Source: an uncultured Clostridia bacterium (GTDB taxonomy: Bacteria; Bacillota; Clostridia; TANB77; CAG-465). From it: a stretch of 64,000 nt of DNA. Positions 1 through 8,878 of this stretch are shown here, piece after piece (the stretch's first letter is position 1; every line of letters begins with the position of its first letter). The stretch covers positions 48,991 through 112,990 of the forward strand of contig CAKPAG010000004.1 of assembly GCA_934132895.1 (NCBI GenBank), written 5' to 3'. The notes under the pieces are model-generated. The model was given only the letters and a program-made list of their open reading frames with translations. It was not told the origin of the DNA and did no database searches. The translations under genes were made by a program, and so were the position numbers.

Positions 1-2
1 AT

Positions 3-233
3 TCTAATGCTAATGCTTCAGATAGTACTGTAAAAGAAAAAGAAGAAGAGATTAAAACTCAAATAAAGCATAGTAAATTTAATGATATTAAATCTCAGGT
101 AAATAGTGTTGATGAAACAGAAAAAAGTGATAAAGATGAATTAGAAGATATTCAAGAAAAACTAAAAGAATTAAAAGAAAAAGAGAAAAAAATAAAAGAA
201 AAAAGAAAAGAAAATGAAGCAAGAGAAAAGTAA
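3..233 (+). CDS. C-terminal fragment of a charged coiled-coil protein
   Basis: An open frame enters from the left edge and ends at TAA 231-233, so only the last 76 residues are present. They are almost entirely Lys, Glu and Asp with heptad-like Leu/Ile spacing, which suggests a coiled coil or a disordered cytoplasmic tail. No domain is recognisable. The stop is followed within two bases by the AGGAGG ribosome site of the next small gene, so the two are probably co-transcribed. Function is unknown. Confidence 0.7.
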   Translation, partial: SNANASDSTVKEKEEEIKTQIKHSKFNDIKSQVNSVDETEKSDKDELEDIQEKLKELKEKEKKIKEKRKENEAREK

Positions 234-248
234 TAGGAGGCGAATAAA

Positions 249-470
249 ATGGATAAGAGCCCTAAATTCTGGCTGTTTGCAACAATCTGTTTTTTGATAT
301 TTACAGTAGTATATATTTTAAGAGTTGGATTTTTAAATCCTATGACAATACTTAATGCCGTATTATTTCTAATTTGTGCTATAAGTTTAATTGTTATTGT
401 AAATAATAGTAATAAGAACATAAAGAAAAGTTTAAATAAAAAAGTTGTAAAAAAACAAGTAAATAAATAG
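249..470 (+). CDS. Small two-helix membrane protein
   Basis: This 73-residue protein starts at an ATG eight bases after a perfect AGGAGG (235-240). Two hydrophobic helices lie at about residues 8-28 and 33-52, and a Lys-rich tail with NKKVVKKQVNK is likely cytoplasmic. There is no cleavable signal peptide. It follows the preceding coiled-coil gene by 15 bases and is closed by a strong hairpin downstream. I do not recognise the family. Confidence 0.65.
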   Translation: MDKSPKFWLFATICFLIFTVVYILRVGFLNPMTILNAVLFLICAISLIVIVNNSNKNIKKSLNKKVVKKQVNK

Positions 471-502
471 TTAAATAGCTAATTAATAAAAATATACTAA
501 AA

Positions 503-545
503 GTCTCTCCACCTTAACGATTGTAAGTTAAAGGGGAGAGATTTT
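503..545. terminator. Bidirectional intrinsic terminator
   Basis: The arms TCTCTCC...TTAAC and GTTAA...GGGGAGAGA pair around a short loop and run into T-rich sequence on the plus strand. The hairpin lies between convergent genes and can serve both. Confidence 0.75.
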
Positions 546-551
546 AGATTT

Positions 552-794
552 TTAAGAAATTGCGTTTTTTACTTGTTCTATATCAGCTTGACCTGCTGGA
601 GCAGCTGGAACATAATATCCTTTATCTTTGTTAATTAGATAAATATTCCATTGAACATTTTCTAATGTGTTTCTTTTGCATATTAGTGTGTCTCTAAAGT
701 TTTTGTTATTAGATTGTTGAATAGCATAGTTAATCATTGTTATCATTGAATTAGTTGATGATAATATATCACTTAAAGCTGTTTTTTCAGTCAT
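552..794 (-). CDS. Spore coat protein, CotF family
   Basis: The 80-residue protein carries a coat F-like domain: two amphipathic helices, with the DTLICKR...NVQWNIY segment and the YYVPAAPA motif typical of clostridial CotF-like proteins near the C-terminus. These are spore coat components made in the mother cell. The start is set by AAGGAGGTGG just upstream. It follows the 60-residue companion by 14 bases in one operon; such half-length pairs are common in Clostridia. Expected regulation is by the mother-cell sigma factors, but I could not identify the promoter. Confidence 0.75.
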   Translation of the reverse strand: MTEKTALSDILSSTNSMITMINYAIQQSNNKNFRDTLICKRNTLENVQWNIYLINKDKGYYVPAAPAGQADIEQVKNAIS

Positions 795-808
795 TTAAAG
801 CCACCTCC

Positions 809-991
809 TTAAAGCATTGCGCTAAGATCTGTCTTTAGAGTTGTAAGCTCATTACAAAGCTCATCTAAAGAACCTGTTACCTTAGCGTCATTTGTTAAAG
901 TTTTGTAATATGCGATTTTATCGCAAATGTTTGTACTAGCTCCACATATGTGTCTAATATTTTGAATTTCTATCTGATTTAAACTATCCAT
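809..991 (-). CDS. Small CotF-like spore coat companion protein
   Basis: This 60-residue all-helical protein resembles the short N-terminal half of coat F proteins: it has the conserved IRHICGA motif at residues 12-18 and a C-terminal helix ending TDLSAML. The start has a strong AAAAGGAGG. It is the first gene of a two-gene operon with the CotF-family gene downstream. A role in the spore coat is inferred from that pairing and from the nearby spoVA genes. Confidence 0.65.
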   Translation of the reverse strand: MDSLNQIEIQNIRHICGASTNICDKIAYYKTLTNDAKVTGSLDELCNELTTLKTDLSAML

Positions 992-1080
992 AAAAAACCT
1001 CCTTTTAAATCATAAACATATTGTGTGTAAAGATAAGATATATATACTATATTTTTAAAAATATTAATTGCTAATTTTTG

Positions 1081-1446
1081 CTATTTTGCAGTGGGTTTAG
1101 CAAATAATGATGCTAAAAAGCCAAATACTACAGCTGCAGCAATTCCAGCAGCACAGGATTTAACACCACCTATAAATATTCCTAAAAATCCCATTTTATC
1201 AACAGATTCCATAACACCTTTTCCTAAAGCATATCCAAAACCAGATATTGGAACGGTTGCACCCGCTTTACCAAATTCTACAATCGGTCCATATATTCCT
1301 ATTGCTGTTAAAATTACACCCATTGTAACAAATATAACTAAAATTCTAGCAGGAGTAAGTTTGGTCTTATCTATCAATATTTGTCCTATACTACATATAA
1401 TTCCACCTGTTAAAAATACTTTTAAAAGTTCACAAAAAACATCCAT
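1081..1446 (-). CDS. spoVAE: Stage V sporulation protein AE (SpoVAEb type)
   Basis: SpoVAE is a forespore inner-membrane component of the SpoVA channel, which moves Ca-dipicolinic acid into the spore and releases it at germination. The 121 residues form three to four hydrophobic helices. The VPISGFGYALGKGVME signature of the SpoVAC/SpoVAE family lies near residue 65. It follows spoVAD by five bases and is last in a spoVAC-spoVAD-spoVAE operon. This short three-gene set is the version usual in Clostridia. Forespore sigma-G control is expected from the family, but no promoter was assigned. Confidence 0.93.
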   Translation of the reverse strand: MDVFCELLKVFLTGGIICSIGQILIDKTKLTPARILVIFVTMGVILTAIGIYGPIVEFGKAGATVPISGFGYALGKGVMESVDKMGFLGIFIGGVKSCAAGIAAAVVFGFLASLFAKPTAK

Positions 1447-1451
1447 TTTAA

Positions 1452-2468
1452 TTACACCTCATTTTCAATTGCAACTGCATGTGCTACACCTGGAATTGAT
1501 TCTCCTTGTTGTATAGATAGCGGACTCATTAAAGCACCTGTTGCAACTATTAATATTTTATTTATCTTTTTAGTTTTTAAAAGCTCAAATAAGTATCCAC
1601 TAAATACGCTTGCCATACATCCACAACCGCTTCCACCGCAGTGTGTGTCTTGAGCTTCATGATCATAAATTAAAGCTCCACAATCAGCATGTATTCCTTG
1701 CAAATCAATTCCTTGATTTTGGAACTGTTCTACTAAAAGTTCAGATCCCAAAACTCCTAAATCTCCTGTTACTATCATGTCATAGTAATTTGCACTTCTT
1801 CCTGTATCTTTTAAGTGGGTAAGGATTGTGTTAAATGCTGCTGGCATCATTGCTGCTCCCATATTTGTCATATCTGTTATTCCTAGGTCAATAATTTTTC
1901 CAGGAGTAATATAAGTAATGTATGGAGAAGCTGGTCCGATATCCTTTGGTACAACAATTGCACTTCCACTTGCTGTTACAGTACATTGTGCAGTTGGACT
2001 TTTTTGATTACCATGTTCTAAAGGCATTCTAAATTGTCTTTCAGCACTACAAAAATGTGATGAAGTAGCAGCTATTACTTTTGTACCATAACCAGCATTT
2101 ACAAAACTTGCAGCTAAACTTAAAGATTCACAAAAAGTAGAGCATGCACCATATAGTCCAAAAAATGGTATTCCCAAATCTCTTATACAATATCCAGAAG
2201 ATATACATTGGTTAAGCAGATCACCTGCAAAGATGTAATCTATATTTTCTGCAGATGTAGGAACTTTTGAAAGTAAATTTTCAATTGATGTTTTCATAAA
2301 TTTACTTTCTGCCTTTTCAAAGCTTTTCTCTCCAAAAAATATATCATCTATATGCTTATCAAAATACTGACTTAAAGGTCCACTACTTTCTTTTGGACCT
2401 ACAACACTTGATGTTTGCAAAATTTTTGGAGTATTTTCTAATTTTATTGTTTGTGCACCTAATTTCAT
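1452..2468 (-). CDS. spoVAD: Stage V sporulation protein AD
   Basis: SpoVAD is the soluble, thiolase-fold member of the SpoVA system; it binds dipicolinic acid at the forespore inner membrane. The 338-residue length matches the family. Visible signatures are GLYGACSTFCESL near residue 105, a VTGDLGVLGSELL segment, and the Gly/Cys-rich GGSGCGCMASVFSGY near residue 280. The start follows AGGAGGTAC. It sits between spoVAC and spoVAE with gaps of only a few bases, so the three should be translated together. Confidence 0.96.
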   Translation of the reverse strand: MKLGAQTIKLENTPKILQTSSVVGPKESSGPLSQYFDKHIDDIFFGEKSFEKAESKFMKTSIENLLSKVPTSAENIDYIFAGDLLNQCISSGYCIRDLGIPFFGLYGACSTFCESLSLAASFVNAGYGTKVIAATSSHFCSAERQFRMPLEHGNQKSPTAQCTVTASGSAIVVPKDIGPASPYITYITPGKIIDLGITDMTNMGAAMMPAAFNTILTHLKDTGRSANYYDMIVTGDLGVLGSELLVEQFQNQGIDLQGIHADCGALIYDHEAQDTHCGGSGCGCMASVFSGYLFELLKTKKINKILIVATGALMSPLSIQQGESIPGVAHAVAIENEV

Positions 2469-2478
2469 TTTGTACCTC

Positions 2479-2937
2479 CTACATAAATAGTTTTATTATC
2501 CAGTAGATAAATCCAATAATTACTGAACTTGTTATACCGTATACAAGAACTGGACCGGCTACTTTAAACATATTTGCTCCTAGCCCTAGTACATATCCTT
2601 CAGTTTTAAATTCTATTGCGGGAGCCACTATAGAGTTTGAAAAACCTGTTATTGGAATTATAGAGCCAGCACCTGCGTGTTGCCCTATTTTGGCATATAC
2701 ATTAATAGCTGTTAAAAATGCTCCTATAAATATTAAAGAAATTGTACAAACTGTTGTAGCATCATCTTTTGAAAGTCCAAAACTTAAAAATAAATTGGTT
2801 ATTAGTTGACCTATTACGCAAATAAAACCACCTACTAAGAAAGCCCAAATTAAATTTTTTACAATAGGACTTTTTTTAGCTTTACTTTCAACATAAGCTG
2901 AATATTCTTCATTTGTCATGTTTATATTTTCATTCAT
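2479..2937 (-). CDS. spoVAC: Stage V sporulation protein AC
   Basis: SpoVAC is an integral membrane channel protein of the SpoVA complex and is linked to dipicolinate movement. From ATG 2935-2937 it has 152 residues: a short hydrophilic N-terminus (MNENINMTNEEY), then about four membrane helices, with the family motif IIPITGFSNSIVAPAIEFK near residue 100. I chose this start rather than the upstream in-frame ATG at 2985 because AGGTGAT stands at the right distance. It is the first gene of the spoVA operon. The 290 bases upstream hold no gene. Confidence 0.94.
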   Translation of the reverse strand: MNENINMTNEEYSAYVESKAKKSPIVKNLIWAFLVGGFICVIGQLITNLFLSFGLSKDDATTVCTISLIFIGAFLTAINVYAKIGQHAGAGSIIPITGFSNSIVAPAIEFKTEGYVLGLGANMFKVAGPVLVYGITSSVIIGFIYWIIKLFM

Positions 2938-3226
2938 AAAATCACCTACTTTAGTATTATCTGTAAAAAAAATAATGATATGCAAATATTCTTTAAAAAA
3001 TTTGAAATTCTTTAATATTATTCAACATTTACTAAAATAGTGATGTATTTTTAATTGAAATTTTCTCACATTTTTTTGCAAATTTTGTAATATAATGAAA
3101 ATGAAAAAAAATTGAAAAAAATTACCAAACTGACACGGAAATTTTGGCAAAAATGTAGTAAACTTGGATCTTTTATGATAAAATTAAAAACATAGAAAAA
3201 TCAAAAAAATGAAAGGAGAAAAAATA

Positions 3227-4546
3227 ATGAAAAAGCAAAAAGCATTACATGTGTTATTTATATTTGGTTTGGTACTTAGTTTAGTATTTAGTTTGAATAT
3301 AAATAAAGTTTATGCAAGTCAAAAAAATGAAGTTACATTAAATTTTAAAGGTGGAACAATTCATGATGGCTATGTAGAATATAGCAAGAAAGCAAAATTA
3401 CAATTATTCAAAGGTGATGAGTTGGTTACTAATATTTCAAATAATATGGTAATTGATTTAAACGAGGCAGAGTACAAGTTTGTAATTGAAGAAATTGAAG
3501 ATGAAAGTGTTTCTGGAGCTAATACACCCATAAAATTAAATATTAATAATTGGTATTATCCTATTACTACATCAATATTAGAGGAAACTAAATCTACATT
3601 TAAGTTAGAATCAAGCAAATTTAGTGGAACATTAGATGTTAAATTTGTAAGAACAATAACAGCTATTAATACAAAGGTTGAAAATGTTTATGATGATATA
3701 ATATCAAAAGGTGTAATAGATTTGACTGATGGAAAAGAATATGTAATTGATTTTTCTAAAAATGATGAGTTAACAGAAGGATTAAAATCATTTGCAGATT
3801 TAGATAAAACACTATATTACAAAAGAGACAATGAAGGTCTATTAGCAACAGACAATGAAAGTGAAGCAATTTTTAAAATTGTTGGAAATGTTGATGAAAT
3901 GAAAGCGACACTTGAATTACTTAATACAAATGGTAAAAAAGAAGAAAACTTTAAAGGAGTTCATACTCAATATACAGGTTCTGCTTTAGAATATGATGGA
4001 ACTATTGCAGGAGTAATAAATGAAACAAGAACAGATTACTATACTATGTGTTCATATAACTTTGTATTTAAGTATAAAAATGATAGTGCAAAAGAACAAA
4101 TTCCAGAAGAGAAAAATACATATAAATTTATTGAAGGGGCAAATCAAGTATATACATTTGGTGAGTCTGACAATGCAACATTTAGAATAGATGCAGAATA
4201 TAGCTTATTTGAAGGTAAAGTATATGTAGATGGCACATTATTAGATAATACAAATTATGATTCAAAGTCAGGAAGTACAATTATTATCTTAAAAAATGAA
4301 TATTTAAAAACTTTATCTACTGGTAAACATACATTAAAAGTGTTATTTGCAGGTGGAAAAGAAACAGTAACAGAATTTGAAATAAATCAAAAACAAGAAA
4401 ATGTTACTAATACGAATAGTATTTCAAACCCACAAACTGGAGATGAAGTTATAACATATTTTGTATTTTTAGCAATTTCTGCAATTGGAATTATTACTAT
4501 AGCAGCAATTAATTCCAAAAAAAGTAAAAATGAAAATAAATTTTAG
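3227..4546 (+). CDS. Sortase-anchored surface protein, NPQTG motif
   Basis: The product is a 439-residue secreted protein. A signal peptide of about 30 residues (MKKQKALHVLF... ending near VYAS) precedes a long beta-rich extracellular region with no domain I recognise. The C-terminus carries the sorting signal NPQTG, then a hydrophobic helix and a Lys-rich tail. I take ATG 3227 because AAAGGAG precedes it; the ATG at 3209 would overlap that site. It is followed after nine bases by a second sortase substrate, so the pair is probably an operon. No sortase gene is in the window. Confidence 0.85.
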   Translation: MKKQKALHVLFIFGLVLSLVFSLNINKVYASQKNEVTLNFKGGTIHDGYVEYSKKAKLQLFKGDELVTNISNNMVIDLNEAEYKFVIEEIEDESVSGANTPIKLNINNWYYPITTSILEETKSTFKLESSKFSGTLDVKFVRTITAINTKVENVYDDIISKGVIDLTDGKEYVIDFSKNDELTEGLKSFADLDKTLYYKRDNEGLLATDNESEAIFKIVGNVDEMKATLELLNTNGKKEENFKGVHTQYTGSALEYDGTIAGVINETRTDYYTMCSYNFVFKYKNDSAKEQIPEEKNTYKFIEGANQVYTFGESDNATFRIDAEYSLFEGKVYVDGTLLDNTNYDSKSGSTIIILKNEYLKTLSTGKHTLKVLFAGGKETVTEFEINQKQENVTNTNSISNPQTGDEVITYFVFLAISAIGIITIAAINSKKSKNENKF

Positions 4547-4555
4547 GAGGAAAAA

Positions 4556-6052
4556 ATGAAAAGTAAAAAAATATTAACTTTTGTAGCAATTATTTTAGCT
4601 GGTATATGTTTGTTTTGTTTTTCAAACAGAGTGAATGCCGCAACAATTAGTGATGATGGAAAATATTCATTAGTATTAACTGCTAATGAAGCAACTGCTT
4701 GTTTTGAAGGTGAATATTGTAGAATTGTAAGATTTAATGTTGCCGAAGGAGAAACAACAGTTAAATTATCTGAATTAACAAAAGGAATTACTCCTTTCAA
4801 TGGTAAAACTGAATTTTCACATTGGGAAATGGCAGAAAATACAAAAGCTAGTGAAGATTTAGAAGTATCACTCTTTACTGGTAATGGTAACTTTTATAAG
4901 TCAACAGGTGAAGAAGTTAAATATACTAATGGATTAACTCTTAGTGCTAAATTTTCAGATAAAGAATTAAAGAATGGTGACAAATACTATGTGACTTTTG
5001 ATGCATTTGCGGGTACAATAAATGGTAAAGCAAATTTAACATTGGAAAGTAAAATAACAGAATTTCAAACAATTGATTTGACAAAATATGTTCCAGTAAG
5101 AAAAGGTTATACTTTTAAAGGTTGGGATTTAGATGGAAAAATTGTTACTTCTATTAATTCAAGTTCTTTTGCAAAAGACGTTGCAATTGATTTAACTGCT
5201 ACATATACTAAAGATACTTTTGTCGGAGATGATAGAGTATTAATATTAAATGCAAATGGTGGAACTATTGATGGAAAAACATCTAATAAATATGACTATT
5301 TAGGTGGTGGCAATTCAGGAACTTCTATGTCACTTTTACCATATGTTCCTGTAAGAGAAGGATACACATTTACTGGATGGAACACAAAAAAAGATGGAAG
5401 TGGAAAAAACTATGTATATATCTATTGGAGACAATGGGATAATGATGGCTCAACAAATGTTGAAAAAGATACAATAATACAAAATGCACTTGGAGCTCAG
5501 TATTATCAAAATGTTACTTTATATGCTTCTTGGACTAAAAATTCTGGAGAACCAGAACAACCTATAAAAGACACAGTAAAAGAAATTCAAAGTACAGGTG
5601 AAACAAAAGCAAAAATAGAATTTGCAGATGAAGTTAGTAAAGATTACAAACTAGATATTAAACCTGTAGAAGTTAAAAAAGAGTTAACAGACAAAAGTGT
5701 TAAATATATAGTTGATATAAATGTGTTAGAAAACGACCAGGTAATTAAAATTAGTGATACTAAAATGAAAATTAGAATAGCTTTACCAGAAGAATTAAAA
5801 GGATATAATCAATATGAAGTAGTGTATATATCAAATGATGAAATAAAAGAAACAATACCTGCTATCATAGAAGATGGTTATATAGTATTTGAAACATCTC
5901 ATTTAAGTCAATATGGAATAGTAGCAAGAAACGTAGTTAATAATCCAAACACATCAGATAATATTATAACAAGTATTGTTCTGTTTGTAATCTCTATAGC
6001 AGCTACCGGCTCACTAGTAATAATTAATAGAAAAAAACAACTAAGTAAATAA
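4556..6052 (+). CDS. InlB B-repeat surface protein with NPNTS sorting signal
   Basis: This 498-residue secreted protein has a signal peptide (residues 1-27, ending VNAA). It carries three InlB-B/Flg_new type repeats, the last two showing the hallmark VPVRKGYTFKGW and VPVREGYTFTGWNTKKDG at about residues 179 and 264. A Lys/Glu-rich beta domain follows. The C-terminus has NPNTSDN, a hydrophobic helix and a basic tail, consistent with covalent wall anchoring. The start follows AGGAGG. It is the second gene of a pair with the upstream NPQTG protein. Adhesion or matrix binding is inferred from the repeat type. Confidence 0.88.
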   Translation: MKSKKILTFVAIILAGICLFCFSNRVNAATISDDGKYSLVLTANEATACFEGEYCRIVRFNVAEGETTVKLSELTKGITPFNGKTEFSHWEMAENTKASEDLEVSLFTGNGNFYKSTGEEVKYTNGLTLSAKFSDKELKNGDKYYVTFDAFAGTINGKANLTLESKITEFQTIDLTKYVPVRKGYTFKGWDLDGKIVTSINSSSFAKDVAIDLTATYTKDTFVGDDRVLILNANGGTIDGKTSNKYDYLGGGNSGTSMSLLPYVPVREGYTFTGWNTKKDGSGKNYVYIYWRQWDNDGSTNVEKDTIIQNALGAQYYQNVTLYASWTKNSGEPEQPIKDTVKEIQSTGETKAKIEFADEVSKDYKLDIKPVEVKKELTDKSVKYIVDINVLENDQVIKISDTKMKIRIALPEELKGYNQYEVVYISNDEIKETIPAIIEDGYIVFETSHLSQYGIVARNVVNNPNTSDNIITSIVLFVISIAATGSLVIINRKKQLSK

Positions 6053-6059
6053 AAAATAT

Positions 6060-6092
6060 AAAGACTGTTAGTAAAATTCTAGCAGTCTTTTT
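6060..6092 (+). terminator. Intrinsic terminator of the surface-protein pair
   Basis: AAGACTGTTAG pairs with CTAGCAGTCTT and is followed by TTTTT. Confidence 0.85.
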
Positions 6093-6139
6093 CAATAGTT
6101 AAATTATACTAATTAAAAGTATTAGGATTGCATAAAATA

Positions 6140-6168
6140 TTGATTTTTAAGTTATGTCATGTTATAAT
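6140..6168 (+). promoter_or_regulatory. Sigma-A promoter of the 6217 gene
   Basis: TTGATT and TATAAT are separated by 17 bases, with an extended -10 TG one base before TATAAT. Confidence 0.75.
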
Positions 6169-6216
6169 TATACAAAAATAATGTAACCGAAAAATAATTT
6201 TAAAGGAGAGATTAAA

Positions 6217-6999
6217 ATGTTATTTTTAAAGATTTTATTTGGTATAGGCATAATAGCAACATTGATACTTGCATGCAAATTTTACTTATTTGGAGATTAT
6301 GACTATTATGATGATTTGGGGAATAATATATTAACAAATGTTTTATACGCTATATCAGTTAACTTATTTTTGGGAATAATCTCAGGCTATTGGTGTTACA
6401 TTTGCTTTTCTAACCCGGAAGCATCAGTGTTAAAAAAGGTAATTGTTACTATTATTCCAATAGTGTTTATGGTTGTAGTACATTTTTTTCTGTTGGGAGA
6501 GGAAATACTAGAAATTCCTGGATGTATTATATATTTTGTTTTATTCGTGTCTCTTACTGCTGTATTTGTTAATTATATTAATAGCTATAATAAAAATGTA
6601 GAAGTATTAACCGAAACAGAGGTAGTTGATACTACGGACTTGCAGCTCATTGCATTTAATAATTATATTATTCCAAATGTTTCTGGTGATGTTTCAGGAA
6701 CAGCAATTCTTGGAAGTGGTAATGTAAATGGAAATATATCTACATCAGCCGAAGGTGTTGTATCATTTTGGTATGAAGATGAAAATAATGAGGGGACTTT
6801 TGAACAAGTAGATGCTTCAAATTCAAAAATTAAGTTCATTGACGATAATGAAAAAGCTCATGTTGAAGTTACTTCATGTATATCTAAAAAGGTGAAAAAA
6901 GACCATAACAATAACAAGGAAAAAGTGCTAAGTAAGAAAGAATATAAAGAGTATAAATTTTATTTGCCTAACAGTCTAAAAAACTATACTTTGAAATAG
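6217..6999 (+). CDS. Membrane protein of unknown function
   Basis: The 260-residue protein has four membrane helices in the first 120 residues and then a soluble C-terminal domain. That domain contains a Gly/Val/Asn-rich stretch, NVSGDVSGTAILGSGNVNG, reminiscent of bactofilin-like beta turns, and a Lys-rich segment. The start follows AAAGGAG. It has its own promoter and terminator and so is monocistronic. I do not recognise the family. Confidence 0.7.
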   Translation: MLFLKILFGIGIIATLILACKFYLFGDYDYYDDLGNNILTNVLYAISVNLFLGIISGYWCYICFSNPEASVLKKVIVTIIPIVFMVVVHFFLLGEEILEIPGCIIYFVLFVSLTAVFVNYINSYNKNVEVLTETEVVDTTDLQLIAFNNYIIPNVSGDVSGTAILGSGNVNGNISTSAEGVVSFWYEDENNEGTFEQVDASNSKIKFIDDNEKAHVEVTSCISKKVKKDHNNNKEKVLSKKEYKEYKFYLPNSLKNYTLK

Positions 7000-7016
7000 T
7001 AAAGTATGAAATGAGA

Positions 7017-7059
7017 AAAAGTAACAGTAGTATTTAATATGTACTATTGTTACTTTTTT
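7017..7059 (+). terminator. Intrinsic terminator
   Basis: AAAAGTAACAGTAGTA pairs with TACTATTGTTACTTTT, followed by T residues. Confidence 0.85.
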
Positions 7060-7128
7060 GTATATTTTGGCTTTTGTAATTATTCATATAGTAAAATGTT
7101 ACATATTAATTAAATTATTCAAAAAATA

Positions 7129-7157
7129 TTGAATTCTTAAAATAATTTTGGTATAAT
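7129..7157 (+). promoter_or_regulatory. Sigma-A promoter upstream of the divIVA-like gene
   Basis: TTGAAT-17-TATAAT with an extended -10 (TGG). Confidence 0.75.
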
Positions 7158-7202
7158 GATGATATCATAAACAAAATGTAGTAATAGTGGAGGTAATATT
7201 AA

Positions 7203-7622
7203 ATGGAGAATGAAAAGAAGTTTAGTAATGAGATGTTTGGGTATGATAAACAAGAGGTTGAAGACTACATTAAAGATTTAAAAGCACAGTATGAAAGTAA
7301 ACTTCAATCAGAACGTTCTGATTCAAATAGAGTAGCAAATGAACTTACCATTGTAAAAAAGAAATTAGAAAGGTATGAAGTAGAATATATACAAAAGCAA
7401 GAAAAAGTAGCTAATGCCCTTATTACTGCTGAAGATCAAGCTAAAAAAATAGTTGAAACTGCTAGACAAGAAGCAATGCAGGAAAAAGATAGAATTGAAC
7501 ATGTAATAGAAATGGAAAAAGAAAAATTATTAGATATTAAAAAAGAAATATTAGATTTAAAAGAGAAAACTGTAAAATTACTAGAAAAATATAGCGAGGA
7601 TATGAATAGTTTACTTGATTAG
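7203..7622 (+). CDS. DivIVA-domain protein
   Basis: DivIVA-family proteins bind curved membrane at poles and septa and recruit partners. The N-terminal domain is visible in residues 1-35 (FGYDKQEVEDYIKDL), followed by one long coiled coil to the end at residue 139. This is shorter than classical DivIVA and closer to the small clostridial DivIVA-domain proteins. It lies directly upstream of spoIIP, and both are probably transcribed from the promoter at 7129. The paralogue type (division, sporulation or envelope) cannot be decided here. Confidence 0.85.
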   Translation: MENEKKFSNEMFGYDKQEVEDYIKDLKAQYESKLQSERSDSNRVANELTIVKKKLERYEVEYIQKQEKVANALITAEDQAKKIVETARQEAMQEKDRIEHVIEMEKEKLLDIKKEILDLKEKTVKLLEKYSEDMNSLLD

Positions 7623-7671
7623 TCATAATAACAAAATGGACGTAATAAAATAAAACGAAAGGTGATGTTTT

Positions 7672-8820
7672 ATGAAAATTACGGCCACTTTTTTTGGAGA
7701 AAAAAAAGAAAGCCTATTAAATATAGAAAAAAGCAGTAAAAAGTTGTTAAATAATATATCAATATATATATACATTGTTTTTGGAATATTTAGCATAAGC
7801 TTTTTTGCTAAATATATTAGTATTTCTCCTAAGATTTTAAACTTTGCAACTAATTTTAGACAAGCAGATAAGAAAGAATTTGAATTAGCAGATGTATTGA
7901 ACATTTATAGCGTATATAACAAAGACAATTATATATTAGCAGAAAATCAGATTTTGGAAAAAGCAGAAGAAGAAAAAAATCCTTTGCAAAATTCTTTAGA
8001 AATAATAGATGGTGAGGCAAATGAAAAAACTGAAGAAGAAGTATTTGGAATAAAAAAGCCAGAAGCTACTATAACTAAAGAAAATGATACTCTTCAAAGG
8101 GTTACTCTTGGCACAATGAATATACTAAATTATTCTTCTAAAAGAGATTTTAATTTTTCAGAACTTGGAACATCAAGCATAACTTTTACTAAAAAAACAG
8201 ATAAGATTTTGTTATATAACACACATACATCTGAGTCATACACAAATAGTGAAAATTACAAATTTGAGTATACTGGTACAATGAGAACAACGGATGCAAA
8301 CTACAATATGCTTTCTATTGCTAAAGAATTAAAAAATAATTTGAATGAAAAAGGTTTTGAATGCACTCACGATACCACTCCACATGATTATGGAACATAT
8401 ACAAGTTCTTATGCAAGATCTAGAATAACTGTAAAAAATGCTTTGCAAAATATGGGAGGAGCCTCTATCTCAATTGATGTTCATAGAGATGCTGTAGCTG
8501 ATTTAACATATGCACCGTCTACGGAAATAAAAGGGATAAAGGTGGCACAACTTATGTTTGTTATGGGTGTTGGAAGCGATACAACCAAAAATCCTATAGC
8601 GGAAGATAATTTAAGATTAGCACTTAAAATTCAACAAATAGCAGATAAAGTATATCCAGGACTATTTAAGCCGATGATAATAAGGAATTCTGTATATAAC
8701 CAGGACTTAAATAAATATTCATTGTTAGTGGAAGTGGGAGCAACAGGAAATACGATAGAGGAAGCAAAACTTGCTACTAGATGTCTTGCAAATTTATTAA
8801 ATATAGTGTATAAAGATTGA
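7672..8820 (+). CDS. spoIIP: Stage II sporulation protein P, forespore-engulfment autolysin
   Basis: SpoIIP is a membrane-anchored peptidoglycan amidase/endopeptidase that works with SpoIID and SpoIIM to thin the septum and drive engulfment. The 382 residues show an N-terminal anchor helix at about 25-45, an acidic linker, and the catalytic domain from about 170. Visible family motifs are LLYNTHTSESY (metal His and Glu), SIDVHRDAV (His) and LLVEVGATGNT (Glu near the end). The start is the ATG after AAAGGTGA. It follows the DivIVA gene by 49 bases. Confidence 0.95.
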   Translation: MKITATFFGEKKESLLNIEKSSKKLLNNISIYIYIVFGIFSISFFAKYISISPKILNFATNFRQADKKEFELADVLNIYSVYNKDNYILAENQILEKAEEEKNPLQNSLEIIDGEANEKTEEEVFGIKKPEATITKENDTLQRVTLGTMNILNYSSKRDFNFSELGTSSITFTKKTDKILLYNTHTSESYTNSENYKFEYTGTMRTTDANYNMLSIAKELKNNLNEKGFECTHDTTPHDYGTYTSSYARSRITVKNALQNMGGASISIDVHRDAVADLTYAPSTEIKGIKVAQLMFVMGVGSDTTKNPIAEDNLRLALKIQQIADKVYPGLFKPMIIRNSVYNQDLNKYSLLVEVGATGNTIEEAKLATRCLANLLNIVYKD

Positions 8821-8845
8821 TATAACTTGAAATATGTGGTATAAT
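8817..8845 (+). promoter_or_regulatory. Sigma-A promoter of topA
   Basis: TTGATA-17-TATAAT with extended -10 TGG. The -35 overlaps the spoIIP stop codon. Confidence 0.78.
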
Positions 8846-8878
8846 GACAAACTGTAATGTGAAAGGAAAGGTCTTCAT

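Noticed and set aside
1091..1516. Plus-strand 141-codon ORF
   Set aside because: It is the antisense of spoVAE and has implausible composition.
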